Shown: positions 15,319 to 25,383 of the stretch, piece by piece
Position numbering within the stretch: position 1 is the first letter of the stretch
Layout: the number at the start of each line of letters is the position of its first letter
NCBI GenBank assembly: GCA_965222215.1
Contig: OZ244931.1
Location: 2,294,001-2,358,000 of the forward strand
Source: JABJAG01 sp965222215
GTDB lineage: Bacteria > Pseudomonadota > Alphaproteobacteria > UBA6615
DNA length: 64,000 bases
Reading direction: 5' to 3'
The notes under the pieces: generated by a model
What the model was told of the DNA's origin: nothing
Databases searched by the model: none
What the model saw: only the letters and a program-made list of their open reading frames with translations
Program-made: the position numbers and the translations under genes

Positions 15319-15927
15319 ATGACGTATCGCAGCCTCCTTTTTGTCTCCGTCATCGCCGCCTCACCGGCCTTTGCCGTTGGCGCGCACGCGGATATCCGGG
15401 CCGACGTCGCGCGGTGCGCGGCCATCGCAGAAGATGCCGCGCGCCTGCAGTGCTACGACACGGCGGCGGCGGACATGCAGGCGGCGCGCGACGCCGACGC
15501 GAACCGTGCGAGCGAGGCCCTGAAACGCGAGTTCCGCTTTGACCGGGGCATCCTGACCGGGCCGCTATCGCTTCGTCTCAAGGTCAGCGGCAATCTGGTT
15601 CTCAGCCGCGACACAGCGGCCGGGCGCGAGGTCGAGGAAACGGCGCGCCGTATTACCAAGGCGCTCGGCGACATCGAGGGATGGAGCCTGTCGGTCATCG
15701 TCCATGGCGGCAGGGTCTCGCTCAGCCGCGGCAATCCCTATTCCGGCGCCGAACTTCTGGCGCAGTCGCGAAACGGCATGGCGCGCAGCGGCCTCCCGGA
15801 AGATCGCTACACGGTCGCCCTCGGCCCCGACGCCGAACCGGAATTGTGGGACGACGGGCGCGTGCGCAACGCCAACGAACATATCGATATCGAGATTATC
15901 GGTCTGTCAGACACGCCGACACGCTAG
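15319..15927 (+). CDS. Exported protein with Cys-pair motif and OmpA-like C-terminus
   Basis: A 202-residue protein with a signal peptide (SLLFVSVIAASPAFAVGAHA). The mature N-terminus carries RCAAIAEDAARLQCYD, a C-x(n)-RLxCYD motif common in periplasmic proteins including type VI TagO-like ones. The C-terminal half (SGAELLAQSRNGMARSGL to RNANEHIDIEI) has the rhythm of an OmpA-like peptidoglycan-binding fold, but the match is weak and by eye only. Function unknown. It is divergent from mnmA and converges on tenA with a 6-bp gap, so it forms its own unit. Confidence 0.65.
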   Translation: MTYRSLLFVSVIAASPAFAVGAHADIRADVARCAAIAEDAARLQCYDTAAADMQAARDADANRASEALKREFRFDRGILTGPLSLRLKVSGNLVLSRDTAAGREVEETARRITKALGDIEGWSLSVIVHGGRVSLSRGNPYSGAELLAQSRNGMARSGLPEDRYTVALGPDAEPELWDDGRVRNANEHIDIEIIGLSDTPTR

Positions 15928-15933
15928 CTCCGA

Positions 15934-16614
15934 TCAGGCCGCGTCCAGGCCCATCTGCCAGAAATCGGCCTCCAGGCGCGAGGCCTGTTCGAACGTCTTC
16001 GCAAGCGATTCCAGCCGCCCGGAACCCGCGCGGCTTTGCCACAACCGGTCGAGCGCGGCGCCATGGGCGCGCGCCACGCCCTGGTATTCCTCGCCCGCAT
16101 ACATCTCGATCCAGCTCGCATAGGGATTGTTGTCGCGTACCGTCGACGGGTCGGCACTCAGCCTTGCGCCGATCTCGCCGTAGCCGATCACGCACGGCGC
16201 CAGCGCGACGTAGAGGTCGAGCAGATCCCCCTGCGCGCCTTTTTCCAGCACATAGCGCGTATAGGCCATGGTCGCCGATGCTTCGGGCAGCGCCTCCATG
16301 TCCGCCTCAGACAGGCCCCAGTCTGCGCAGTAGGCGACATGCAGCGCCATTTCCGTGTCGACGATGGCGCTCATCCCGGCCGATGCATCGCGGATTTCCG
16401 CCAGCGTATCGGCCTTGTAGGCCGCCAGCGCATAGGCCCGCGCGAAGTGGATGAGGAACAGGTAGTCCTGCCCCAGATAGTGCCGGAACGCGGCCTCCGG
16501 CAGCGTGCCGTCCGCCAGCCGGGCGACGAACGGATGGTCCACATAGGACGGCCAGGAATCCCCCGATGCCGCCCGTAGGCGCGGAAACAGGTCGAGGTCG
16601 TCGAGATACGCCAT
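15934..16614 (-). CDS. tenA: TenA family protein (thiaminase II-like)
   Basis: A 226-residue all-helical TenA protein. The pyrimidine-site residues Asp50 (GQDYLFL), Cys141 (LAPCVIGYGEIG) and a C-terminal Glu near 217 (LEADFW) are present. TenA hydrolyses aminopyrimidine breakdown products so that the HMP moiety of thiamin can be salvaged. Its start overlaps the ferredoxin stop as TGATG, so it is the last gene of the Fe-S/cysteine operon rather than of a thiamin operon. No TPP riboswitch is seen nearby. The link may be metabolic (Fe-S- and sulfur-dependent thiamin synthesis), which is an inference. Confidence 0.88.
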   Translation of the reverse strand: MAYLDDLDLFPRLRAASGDSWPSYVDHPFVARLADGTLPEAAFRHYLGQDYLFLIHFARAYALAAYKADTLAEIRDASAGMSAIVDTEMALHVAYCADWGLSEADMEALPEASATMAYTRYVLEKGAQGDLLDLYVALAPCVIGYGEIGARLSADPSTVRDNNPYASWIEMYAGEEYQGVARAHGAALDRLWQSRAGSGRLESLAKTFEQASRLEADFWQMGLDAA

Positions 16615-16946
16615 CAGGCGAGCATCAGGTTCCGGGTCGCACCCGGCAGGTGGACGACAAGCCCGTCGAGCTTGTCGGTGATCAGAACCTGGCAGCCGAG
16701 ACGCGACGTGGCTTTCAGGCCCGGCGCGAGGTCGAGCATGTCGTCCTCGTCTTCCGTCGGCTCATCCAGGCGGTCGAACCAGGCCGGATCGACGATCACA
16801 TGGCAGGTCGAACACGCCATCGCGCCCTCGCACGCACCCTCGATGTCGATGCCGTTGTCCCAGGCGATCTGCAGCAGCGAGTGCCCGACCGGCGCATCGA
16901 CTTCCTTCGGCGAGCCGTCGGCGTCTATGAACGTCATCCGTGGCAT
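16614..16946 (-). CDS. 2Fe-2S ferredoxin (adrenodoxin type)
   Basis: A 110-residue ferredoxin with the cluster ligands Cys39, Cys45, Cys48 and Cys85 (ACEGAMACSTCHV and SRLGCQV), the spacing of the adrenodoxin/Isc-Fdx class. The acidic patch DEPTEDEDDMLDL suits docking to a redox partner. In ISC systems this ferredoxin supplies electrons for cluster assembly, and its position between sufA and tenA supports that role. The gap to sufA is 23 bp; the tenA start overlaps the stop by one base. Confidence 0.92.
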   Translation of the reverse strand: MPRMTFIDADGSPKEVDAPVGHSLLQIAWDNGIDIEGACEGAMACSTCHVIVDPAWFDRLDEPTEDEDDMLDLAPGLKATSRLGCQVLITDKLDGLVVHLPGATRNLMLA

Positions 16947-16969
16947 GAACGGAAAAGCCCGGTTCGGAT

Positions 16970-17305
16970 TTAAACGTGGAAAGACTCGCCGCAGCCGCAG
17001 GTGCCCTTGGCGTTCGGGTTGTCGAACACAAAACCGGATTCGAACTTGCCCTCGCGGTAGTCCATCGTTGCGCCGATCAGGAACATCGTTGCCGCCGGGT
17101 CGATAAAGACTTTCACCCCGCGGTCTTCAATGACTTCCTCGAACTGCTTGGCCTCGTCGGCATACTCGACGACGTAGGACAAGCCGGAGCAGCCGCGTGT
17201 CGAAAGCCCCACGCGCAGGCCGGCGACATTCTCGTCGGCCCCGTCCATGAGGTTACGCACGCGTTCGGCGGCGGCTTCGGTCAATGTGATAATCGGTTCG
17301 GCCAT
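16970..17305 (-). CDS. sufA: A-type Fe-S carrier protein SufA/IscA
   Basis: A 111-residue HesB/IscA-family protein with the three invariant cysteines: Cys39 (STRGCSGLSY), Cys103 and Cys105 (KGTCGCGES). A-type carriers receive clusters from SufBCD or a scaffold and pass them to target enzymes. The name SufA rather than ErpA or IscA rests on the operon. It is separated by 26 bp from sufT upstream and 23 bp from the ferredoxin gene downstream. Confidence 0.92.
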   Translation of the reverse strand: MAEPIITLTEAAAERVRNLMDGADENVAGLRVGLSTRGCSGLSYVVEYADEAKQFEEVIEDRGVKVFIDPAATMFLIGATMDYREGKFESGFVFDNPNAKGTCGCGESFHV

Positions 17306-17331
17306 GTCGTCCTCTCAACAATCCATATAGG

Positions 17332-17742
17332 TCAATCGAAGCCGAGGGCCAGCTTCGCATCGTCGGACATGCGTTCGGGCGTCCACGGCGGATCCCAGAC
17401 CAGATTGACCTCGACCTCGCCCACCCCCTCGACATCCGCCACGGCGTTGGCGACCCAGAACGGAATTTCTCCCGCGACCGGGCATGCCGGCGCGGTCAGC
17501 GACATGTCGACCCGCACCGAGCCCGTCGAGTGAATTTCGGTCTCGTAGATCAGCCCGAGATCGTAGATGTTCACGGGGATTTCCGGATCGTGAACTGTCC
17601 GCAAGGCGGCGACGACCGCCTCCTCTGACGCCACCGCGGTGCCTTCCGGCAGTGGCTCGCCGGCACGCGCCGTGATCTCCTCGCCTTCCGGCAGGGGCGC
17701 GTACATCCCGTTTGGCATTCCCATTCCGTGTTCGAATGACAT
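17332..17742 (-). CDS. sufT: SufT (DUF59/MIP18 family) Fe-S assembly factor
   Basis: A 136-residue protein whose C-terminal two-thirds is the MIP18/DUF59 domain, with the signature HDPEIPVNIYDLGLIY and a conserved Cys in LTAPACPVAGEIP. The N-terminal roughly 40 residues form a SufT-typical extension. SufT assists Fe-S maturation when demand is high. Gaps of 15 bp (sufU) and 26 bp (sufA) place it firmly in the operon. Confidence 0.92.
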   Translation of the reverse strand: MSFEHGMGMPNGMYAPLPEGEEITARAGEPLPEGTAVASEEAVVAALRTVHDPEIPVNIYDLGLIYETEIHSTGSVRVDMSLTAPACPVAGEIPFWVANAVADVEGVGEVEVNLVWDPPWTPERMSDDAKLALGFD

Positions 17743-17757
17743 CCTGCTCTCGCTTTC

Positions 17758-18210
17758 CTATTCGGTCGAGATTTCGTCTTCACCCTTGAGCGCGGCCACC
17801 ATTGTGTGCCACGGCAGGGTCGCGCACTTCACGCGGGTCGGAAATTCACGCACGCCCGACAATACGCGCAACTTTTCGATTTCCTCGTCGAGTTCCACGT
17901 TTTCCGCCTCGCCGGTGCACATGTCGTGGAACACCTCGAACATGGCTTGCGCCTCCTCGGCGCTGCGGCCTTTCAGCAGATCGGTCATCATCGACGCCGA
18001 CGCCATGGAAATCGCGCAGCCTTTCCCGACGAAGGACGCATCGGCGACCTTCCTGTCGCCATCCAGCTTGAGGTAGATCACCAGCTGGTCGCCGCACAGC
18101 GGGTTGTTGCCGCGCGCCTCGTTGGTGGCATCCTCGCTCGCGTGGAAGTTCCGGGGGTTCTTGCCGTGATCGAGAATCACTTCCTGGTAAAGTTCGCGCA
18201 GATCGTCCAT
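17758..18210 (-). CDS. sufU: SufU, sulfur acceptor/scaffold (NifU-N/IscU fold)
   Basis: A 150-residue IscU-fold protein with Cys39-x-Asp41 (PLCGDQ), Cys65 (GKGCAIS) and Cys129 (RVKCATLPW). An insertion before the last Cys, compared with IscU, marks it as SufU. SufU accepts persulfide sulfur from SufS. Its ATG overlaps the sufS stop by one base (TGATG), matching the physical SufS-SufU partnership. The longer frame to 18723 was rejected as it lies within sufS. No iscU is present, so this is the only U-type protein in the cluster. Confidence 0.93.
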   Translation of the reverse strand: MDDLRELYQEVILDHGKNPRNFHASEDATNEARGNNPLCGDQLVIYLKLDGDRKVADASFVGKGCAISMASASMMTDLLKGRSAEEAQAMFEVFHDMCTGEAENVELDEEIEKLRVLSGVREFPTRVKCATLPWHTMVAALKGEDEISTE

Positions 18211-19463
18211 CAGCCGAAAAACTCCTGTACCTCGCCCAGCGCGCCCACGAGGGCGTCGATGTCGGCCTTGTTGGTGTAGAGCCCGATCGAGGCGCGCACC
18301 GTCGCGGGCACATCCATCCGGTCCATCAGAGGCTGGGCGCAGTGATGCCCCGCGCGCACCGCCACGCCCGCCCGATCGATGATCGTCGCGATGTCGTGCG
18401 GGTGCGCGTAGTCGAGCAAGAAAGAGATGACGCTCGCCTTGTTCGGCGCGGTGCCGATAATCCGCAGGCCGTCGATGCTCGACAGCTGCTGCGTGGCGTA
18501 GTTCAGCATGTCGGCCTCGTGCCGGCCGATCGCGTCCAGGCCGAGACTGTCGAGATAGTCGATCGCCGCGCCAAGCCCGATGGCCTGGGCAATCGCCGGG
18601 GTGCCCGCCTCGAACTTGTGGGGCACCTTTGCCCAGGTCGATTTCTCGAACGTCACCGACGAGATCATGTCGCCGCCGCCCATGAAGGGCGGCATGGCGT
18701 CCAGAATCTCTTCGCGCGCCCACAGGACGCCGATCCCGCTGGGCCCGTAGAGCTTATGGCCTGAGAACACAAAGAAGTCGCAGCCGAGCGCCTGCACGTC
18801 GAGGGGGATGTGCGTCACCGACTGGCAGCCGTCGAGCAGCACCTTGGCACCCACCGCGTGGGCACGCCGGATGATGTCCTCGACCGGCAGGATCGTGCCG
18901 AGCACGTTCGACATATGCGCAACGGCGACCAGCTTGGTGCGCTCGCTCAGCAGGTCCTCGAAGGCGGACATGATCAGTTCGCCGTCGTCGGTGATTGGCG
19001 CAACCTTAAGCACGACGCCCGTCGCGTCGCGCAGCATCTGCCACGGCACGATGTTGGCATGGTGCTCCAGCTCGGTGATGACGATCTCGTCGCCTTCGCG
19101 CAGGAACTCCCGCCCGAAGCTGTGGGCGACCAGGTTTACGGATTCGGTCGCGTTGCGGGTGAACACGATCTCCTTCGTGCTCGCCGCCCCGATGAAGGCG
19201 CGGATGGTCTCCCGCGTGCCCTCGTAACGTTCGGTCACGGCCTCGCTGATCTGGTAGAGCCCGCGATGCACGTTGGCGTACTCGTTCTCGTACACGTCGC
19301 GCACGGCGTCGATCACCTGGCGCGGCTTCTGGGCCGACGCGGCGCTGTCCAGGAAGGCGAGCGGCTTGCCATGCATCGAACGCGACAGGATCGGGAAATC
19401 CCTGCGGATCGCTTCGACGTCGTAGCCGGTATCGAGATTTTCGGCGGTGTTGGCGTTCGACAT
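18210..19463 (-). CDS. sufS: Cysteine desulfurase SufS
   Basis: A 417-residue group II cysteine desulfurase that removes sulfur from L-cysteine as enzyme-bound persulfide. The PLP lysine is in FSGHKLYGPSGIG, and the active Cys in VAVRAGHHCAQPLM sits on the short loop typical of SufS. Other landmarks are LDSAASAQKP, RNATESVN and ELEHHANIVPW. ATG 19463 follows sufD by 2 bp; a longer frame to 19955 runs antisense-free but inside sufD and was rejected. It is one of three desulfurase genes in this operon and the only group II member. Confidence 0.95.
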   Translation of the reverse strand: MSNANTAENLDTGYDVEAIRRDFPILSRSMHGKPLAFLDSAASAQKPRQVIDAVRDVYENEYANVHRGLYQISEAVTERYEGTRETIRAFIGAASTKEIVFTRNATESVNLVAHSFGREFLREGDEIVITELEHHANIVPWQMLRDATGVVLKVAPITDDGELIMSAFEDLLSERTKLVAVAHMSNVLGTILPVEDIIRRAHAVGAKVLLDGCQSVTHIPLDVQALGCDFFVFSGHKLYGPSGIGVLWAREEILDAMPPFMGGGDMISSVTFEKSTWAKVPHKFEAGTPAIAQAIGLGAAIDYLDSLGLDAIGRHEADMLNYATQQLSSIDGLRIIGTAPNKASVISFLLDYAHPHDIATIIDRAGVAVRAGHHCAQPLMDRMDVPATVRASIGLYTNKADIDALVGALGEVQEFFG

Positions 19464-19465
19464 GG

Positions 19466-20809
19466 TCAGACCCCTTCCCCGCCGGTATCGACATGGCCGG
19501 CGAGCCAATGGCGCAGATGCGTGGTGAAGTCTTCCGCCACCTGCGGCACCGGAATTTCCTCGATGGCCTCGGCGAGAAACGCCTCGATCAGCATCCGCCG
19601 CGCCTGCGTGCGCGGGATGCCCCGGCTCAACAGGTAGAACAGCAGGTCCTCGTCGAGTTCGCCCGCCGTCGCGCCGTGGGAGCACTTCACGTCGTCGGCA
19701 TAGATCTCGAGCTCGGGCCGCACGTCGATTTCGGCACGCGGCGACAGCAGCAGCGCCCGGCTCAACTGGTGCCCGTCGGTCTGCTGGGCATCGCGCACCA
19801 CATGTACCTTGCCCTGGAACACGCCGCGCGACTGGCCGTCGAGCACACCCTTGTAGACCTGCCGCGACCGGCATTCCGGCGCGATGTGTTCCACATATGT
19901 CGTGTTGTCGATCACCTGCTTGTCGGTGGCGAGATACACCCCGTCCAGGCGGCAATCGCCGCCGGAGCCGTTCAGATAGGCCCGGATTTCGCTGCGGCCG
20001 ACCGCCGCGCCGCTCTGCAGCACGAAGCTGTCATAGACCGCGTTCGCGCCGATCTCCACTGCCGCGCCCGAGAGGTGGATGCTCGACGTATCCTCTTCCT
20101 GGTAGACGAAGTGGTTCAGGTTCGCGCCCTCGTCGAGGAACAGTTCGGCGACGATATTGTTGAAGCTCGATCCGCCCTCGGCGCTGATGTGGGTCTCGAT
20201 CAGCGTCGCCTTCGCGTCGCGCCCCAGGACCACGAGATGGCGCGGCTGCACCATGAGTTCGTCGTCGCCCGGTGCGGTGATCGAGACGAGGTGGATCGGC
20301 TTGTCGAGTTCCGTGCCGGCGTCCACGAACATCACCATGCCGTCGCGCAGGAACGCGGTGTTGAGAGCCGCCATCGGCATATCGGAGAGACGCACGGCCT
20401 TGCCGAGCCACGGCTCAAGCCGGTCCGGCGCGGCCCCGAGCAGGTCCTCGAGGCCCGACACGAGCACTTCATCCGGCAGGCCGTCGAGCGCGCACAGGTC
20501 CGGGCGCACCCGACCGTTGACCAGCACCACGCGATAGGCCGCCAGCTCCGCCACAGCCTTGTGGGGCAGTGCCGGCAGTTCGATGGCCGTCTTGCCGTCG
20601 GCCAGGCGGAAACCGCCCTCGGCCAGCGCATTCAGGTTGGTATAACGCCAGTATTCGTCGCGCCGCTTCGGCAGGCCGTGCGCGCCATACGCATCGGCGC
20701 CCGCCTTGCGAAGCGCATCGACCCAGCCCGTGCCCGCACCGGCAAACGACGATGCATTGTCGAGAGCCTGGTCGAGATACGGCTGCATATGTCCACTACC
20801 GTCGGGCAT
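19466..20809 (-). CDS. sufD: SufD subunit of the SufBCD scaffold
   Basis: A 447-residue protein with the SufB/SufD beta-helix core in its C-terminal half (HISAEGGSSFNN, LNHFVYQ, NTTYVEHIAPECRSRQVYKGVL, GKVHVVRDAQQTDGHQ, DVKCSHGATAGELDEDLLFYLLSRGI). SufD pairs with SufB and the SufC ATPase to build clusters and is linked to iron acquisition. The ATG overlaps the sufC stop by one base (TGATG). Confidence 0.94.
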   Translation of the reverse strand: MPDGSGHMQPYLDQALDNASSFAGAGTGWVDALRKAGADAYGAHGLPKRRDEYWRYTNLNALAEGGFRLADGKTAIELPALPHKAVAELAAYRVVLVNGRVRPDLCALDGLPDEVLVSGLEDLLGAAPDRLEPWLGKAVRLSDMPMAALNTAFLRDGMVMFVDAGTELDKPIHLVSITAPGDDELMVQPRHLVVLGRDAKATLIETHISAEGGSSFNNIVAELFLDEGANLNHFVYQEEDTSSIHLSGAAVEIGANAVYDSFVLQSGAAVGRSEIRAYLNGSGGDCRLDGVYLATDKQVIDNTTYVEHIAPECRSRQVYKGVLDGQSRGVFQGKVHVVRDAQQTDGHQLSRALLLSPRAEIDVRPELEIYADDVKCSHGATAGELDEDLLFYLLSRGIPRTQARRMLIEAFLAEAIEEIPVPQVAEDFTTHLRHWLAGHVDTGGEGV

Positions 20810-21564
20810 CAGGCCGCATCCTCCAGGAATTCGGCGTAACCGCGCTCTTCCAGATCCAGCGCCAGTTCCTTGCCGCCCGACTTCACGATCTTGCCGTTCG
20901 CCAGCACGTGCACATGGTCAGGCACAATATAGTCGAGCAGGCGCTGGTAATGGGTGATGACCAGCATGCCGCGGTTCGCGTCACGCATGGCATTCACACC
21001 GTCCGCGACGACCTTGAGCGCATCGATATCGAGGCCTGAATCGGTCTCGTCGAGGATCGCGAACTTCGGCTCCAGCGCCGCCATCTGCAGGATTTCCATC
21101 CGCTTCTTCTCGCCGCCGGAAAAACCGGTATTCACCGCGCGCTTGAGCATGTCGTCAGAGATGTTCAGGTCCGTCGCCTTCCCGCGGATGTATTTGACGA
21201 AATCCATCGCGTCGAACGGCGACTCCCCGCGGTGTTCACGCACCGCGTTCACCGCCGTCCGCAGGAACGTCACGCCGGTCACGCCCGGGATCTCAACCGG
21301 ATACTGGAAGGCCAGGAACACGCCTTCACGGGCGCGCTCGTCGGCTTCCATGTCCAGCAGGTCCTTGCCGTCGAACGTTACGCTGCCGTCCGTCACCTCA
21401 TAGCCGTCGCGGCCGGACAGCAAATAGGACAGCGTGCTCTTGCCGGAGCCGTTCGGCCCCATGATCGCATGCACCTCGCCCGCGCCGATCGACAGGTCGA
21501 GCCCGTTGATGATCGGCTTTCCGTCCACCTCGGCGTGGAGATTGTTGATTTCAAGCAATGCCAT
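20809..21564 (-). CDS. sufC: SufC, ABC-type ATPase of the SufBCD complex
   Basis: A 251-residue ABC ATPase: Walker A GPNGSGKST (about 36-44), signature SGGEKKRMEI, Walker B FAILDETDSGLD and the switch His in ITHYQRLLDY. SufC is a cytosolic ATPase that drives rearrangement of SufB-SufD and does not pair with a membrane transporter. The gap to sufB is 12 bp and the stop overlaps the sufD start. Confidence 0.96.
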   Translation of the reverse strand: MALLEINNLHAEVDGKPIINGLDLSIGAGEVHAIMGPNGSGKSTLSYLLSGRDGYEVTDGSVTFDGKDLLDMEADERAREGVFLAFQYPVEIPGVTGVTFLRTAVNAVREHRGESPFDAMDFVKYIRGKATDLNISDDMLKRAVNTGFSGGEKKRMEILQMAALEPKFAILDETDSGLDIDALKVVADGVNAMRDANRGMLVITHYQRLLDYIVPDHVHVLANGKIVKSGGKELALDLEERGYAEFLEDAA

Positions 21565-21576
21565 TTTCTCTCTCCG

Positions 21577-23046
<1,470 letters not shown>

Positions 23047-23063
23047 AACGTCCTTCCAGCTAC

Positions 23064-24248
23064 CTATTCCGCCGCCCGGGCAGCATTGCCCGTGCGCTGT
23101 TCCTGCACCGCGCGGACAATCATGTCCGACGCGGCATCCACTTCCGCTTCCGTCGTGAACCGGCCAAACCCGATCCGAACCGCCGATCCGGCATCAGCGT
23201 CATCGAGGCCGAGGGCCTTCAAGACGTAAGATGGTTCGACTTCCGCCGATGTACATGCCGACCCCGTCGAGATCGCCAGTTCCGGCAGTTCGGCCATCAG
23301 GGCCTCGGCGTCGACGCCGGAAAATCCGACATTCAAATTCCCCGGCACGCGCCGTTCGAGACTGCCGTTGACCGTCACGCCATCCAGCGCCGCGGAGAGC
23401 CGTTCCAGCATTCGCGAGCGAAGCATGACAAGGCGCTCGCCTTCCCGATGCATTTCTCCCGCGGCTACGTCCGCCGCTTCGCCGAGCGCCACCACGAGCG
23501 GCACCGGCAGGGTGCCGGAGCGCATACCGCGTTCCTGCCCGCCGCCGCTGATTTCCGCCAGCAGGCGGGCGCGGGGCCGGCGGCGTACGTACAAGGCACC
23601 GATGCCCTTCGGGGCATACATCTTGTGCCCCGACATACTCAGCAGGTCGGTCGCCATGGCGTTCACGTCAAGGTCTATCTTGCCGGTCGCCTGCGCCGCA
23701 TCCGTGTGCAGCAGCACACCCCGCTCGCGACAGATGGCTCCAATCTCCGCCAGCGGCTGTATGACGCCGATTTCGTTGTTCACGGCCATGACCGACACGA
23801 GCACCGTGTCGTCGCGGATCGCCGCCGCGATGGCCGCGGGATCGACGAAGCCTTCGGGATCGACCGGCAGGGTCGTGACGTCCGCCCCCTCTTCCGTCAT
23901 CGCCGCGCAGGCTTCGAGCACGCATTTGTGCTCGGTCGCCACCGTGACGATGTGCCTGCCCCGGCCGTGACGCAGGGCGAATCGCACCGCACCCTTGATG
24001 GCCAGGTTGTTGGATTCCGTCGCACCCGAGGTGAACACGATCTCCCGCGCCTCGGCACCGATCAGCGCCGCGACCTTTTCCCGGGCCGCCTCGCTCGCCT
24101 CGGCGGCCTGCCGGCCCCACACATGCTGCTCGGAATGGGCATTGCCGAAGGTCTCGCTGAACCAGGGCAGCATCGCGTCGAGGACGCGCGGGTCCACCGG
24201 CGTCGTCGCCTGATGATCGAGGTATATGGCTGTCGGCGTGCCGCTCAT
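23064..24248 (-). CDS. iscS: Cysteine desulfurase IscS-like (group I)
   Basis: A 394-residue group I cysteine desulfurase: N-terminal IYLDHQATTPVDPRV, PLP lysine in SMSGHKMYAPKGIG, His in ATEHKCVLE, and the catalytic Cys on the long flexible loop STGSACTSAEVEPSYVL. It could feed the SUF scaffold, tRNA thiolation (MnmA) or other sulfur pathways. Its ATG overlaps the stop of a second desulfurase as ATGA, so both are made together. The RRRPRARL basic stretch after the PLP lysine is conserved in IscS proteins. The symbol follows sequence class, not a tested function. Confidence 0.9.
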   Translation of the reverse strand: MSGTPTAIYLDHQATTPVDPRVLDAMLPWFSETFGNAHSEQHVWGRQAAEASEAAREKVAALIGAEAREIVFTSGATESNNLAIKGAVRFALRHGRGRHIVTVATEHKCVLEACAAMTEEGADVTTLPVDPEGFVDPAAIAAAIRDDTVLVSVMAVNNEIGVIQPLAEIGAICRERGVLLHTDAAQATGKIDLDVNAMATDLLSMSGHKMYAPKGIGALYVRRRPRARLLAEISGGGQERGMRSGTLPVPLVVALGEAADVAAGEMHREGERLVMLRSRMLERLSAALDGVTVNGSLERRVPGNLNVGFSGVDAEALMAELPELAISTGSACTSAEVEPSYVLKALGLDDADAGSAVRIGFGRFTTEAEVDAASDMIVRAVQEQRTGNAARAAE

Positions 24249-25372
24249 GCCACCGACCTCCGGTTTTCCGCACCGGCATCGCGGCGGCGGGCCATGTCCG
24301 ACCAGACCTCGACGAAGCGGTCGATATCCTCGGCGCGGGTGTCGCGGCCGAGCGAGACGCGGATCGCGCTCTTCGCGGCGTCCTCGTCGGCCCCCATGGC
24401 CCGCAGCACATGGCTCGGCGTCACCTTGCCGCTGGAACAGGCCGATCCGGCGCTCACGGCCACACCGGCCAGATCGAAGGTCATCACCTGGATTTCACCG
24501 GTCACGCCGGGAAGCCCGATGCAGCTTGTGTTGGCGAGCCGCGCAACCGCTTTTCCATAAACAATCGCATCGGGCGCGCTCGCGCGAATCCGGCTTTCGA
24601 GATCGTCGCGCAACCGGGACAGGTCCGACGCGGTCTCCAGATTTTCCCGCGCATGGCGCGCGGCCACCCCGAAACCGACGATCCCCGGCGCGTTCTCGGT
24701 GCCTGCCCGGCGGCGGCGTTCCTGGCCGCCCCCGCGCACCAGCGGTTCGATGTCGAGCCCGTCGCGCACCACCAGTGCGCCCACACCCTGCGGCCCGCCA
24801 ATCTTGTGTGCGGACACTGTGAGCAGGTCCGCGCCGAGGTCGGTCATGTCCACGGCGATCTTCCCGGCTGCCTGGACCGCGTCGCAATGCAGCAGCGCAC
24901 CGCGCTCGTGCGCGATGGCGGACGCTTCGGCGACGGGCTGGATCACACCGGTTTCGTTATTGGCCAACATGACGGAGACGATGGCCGGACCGCCGACCGT
25001 CGCAAGTGCGTCGCGCAGGCCGTCCAGGTCGATCACGCCATCGCCGTCGACGGGCATCACATGCGCACCGGGAACCGCCCCGAGCACGGAATCATGTTCA
25101 ACGGCGGTGACGAGAACCGCGCCGTCGAAACCGCGCAGCGCCTGATTGTTGGCTTCGCTGCCGCCGGACGTAAACACGACGTTCGCCGCCGACGCACCGA
25201 CCAGTGCCGCCACCTCCCCGCGCGCATCGTCGACCGCGCGCCGGACCAGCCGTCCGTAGCGGTGCACGGACGACGCATTGCCGGTACGCCGAAGCGCGTC
25301 GGACATGGCATCCGCCACCGCCGGAAGGACCGGCGTCGTTGCGTTGTGATCGAGATAGACGTCCACAGCCAA
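24245..25372 (-). CDS. Cysteine desulfurase, NifS/IscS-like (second group I copy)
   Basis: A 375-residue desulfurase: YLDHNATTPVLPAV at the start, GGSEANNQALRG, His in AVEHDSVLG, PLP lysine in SAHKIGGPQGVG, and catalytic Cys in VSAGSACSSGKVTPSHVL. It is shorter and clearly different from the downstream IscS, so it is an old paralogue rather than a fresh duplication. The start is uncertain: TTG 25372 lies 5 bp after GGAG, while GTG 25366 lies 11 bp after it. The frame upstream of these codons enters iscR and was rejected. It lies 11 bp after iscR and overlaps iscS by 4 bp. Confidence 0.88.
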   Translation of the reverse strand: MAVDVYLDHNATTPVLPAVADAMSDALRRTGNASSVHRYGRLVRRAVDDARGEVAALVGASAANVVFTSGGSEANNQALRGFDGAVLVTAVEHDSVLGAVPGAHVMPVDGDGVIDLDGLRDALATVGGPAIVSVMLANNETGVIQPVAEASAIAHERGALLHCDAVQAAGKIAVDMTDLGADLLTVSAHKIGGPQGVGALVVRDGLDIEPLVRGGGQERRRRAGTENAPGIVGFGVAARHARENLETASDLSRLRDDLESRIRASAPDAIVYGKAVARLANTSCIGLPGVTGEIQVMTFDLAGVAVSAGSACSSGKVTPSHVLRAMGADEDAAKSAIRVSLGRDTRAEDIDRFVEVWSDMARRRDAGAENRRSVA

Positions 25373-25383
25373 TTCGTCTCCGA

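Noticed and set aside
15934..17330. TPP riboswitch controlling tenA
   Set aside because: There is no leader: tenA overlaps the ferredoxin gene by one base and nothing resembling a THI element is seen.
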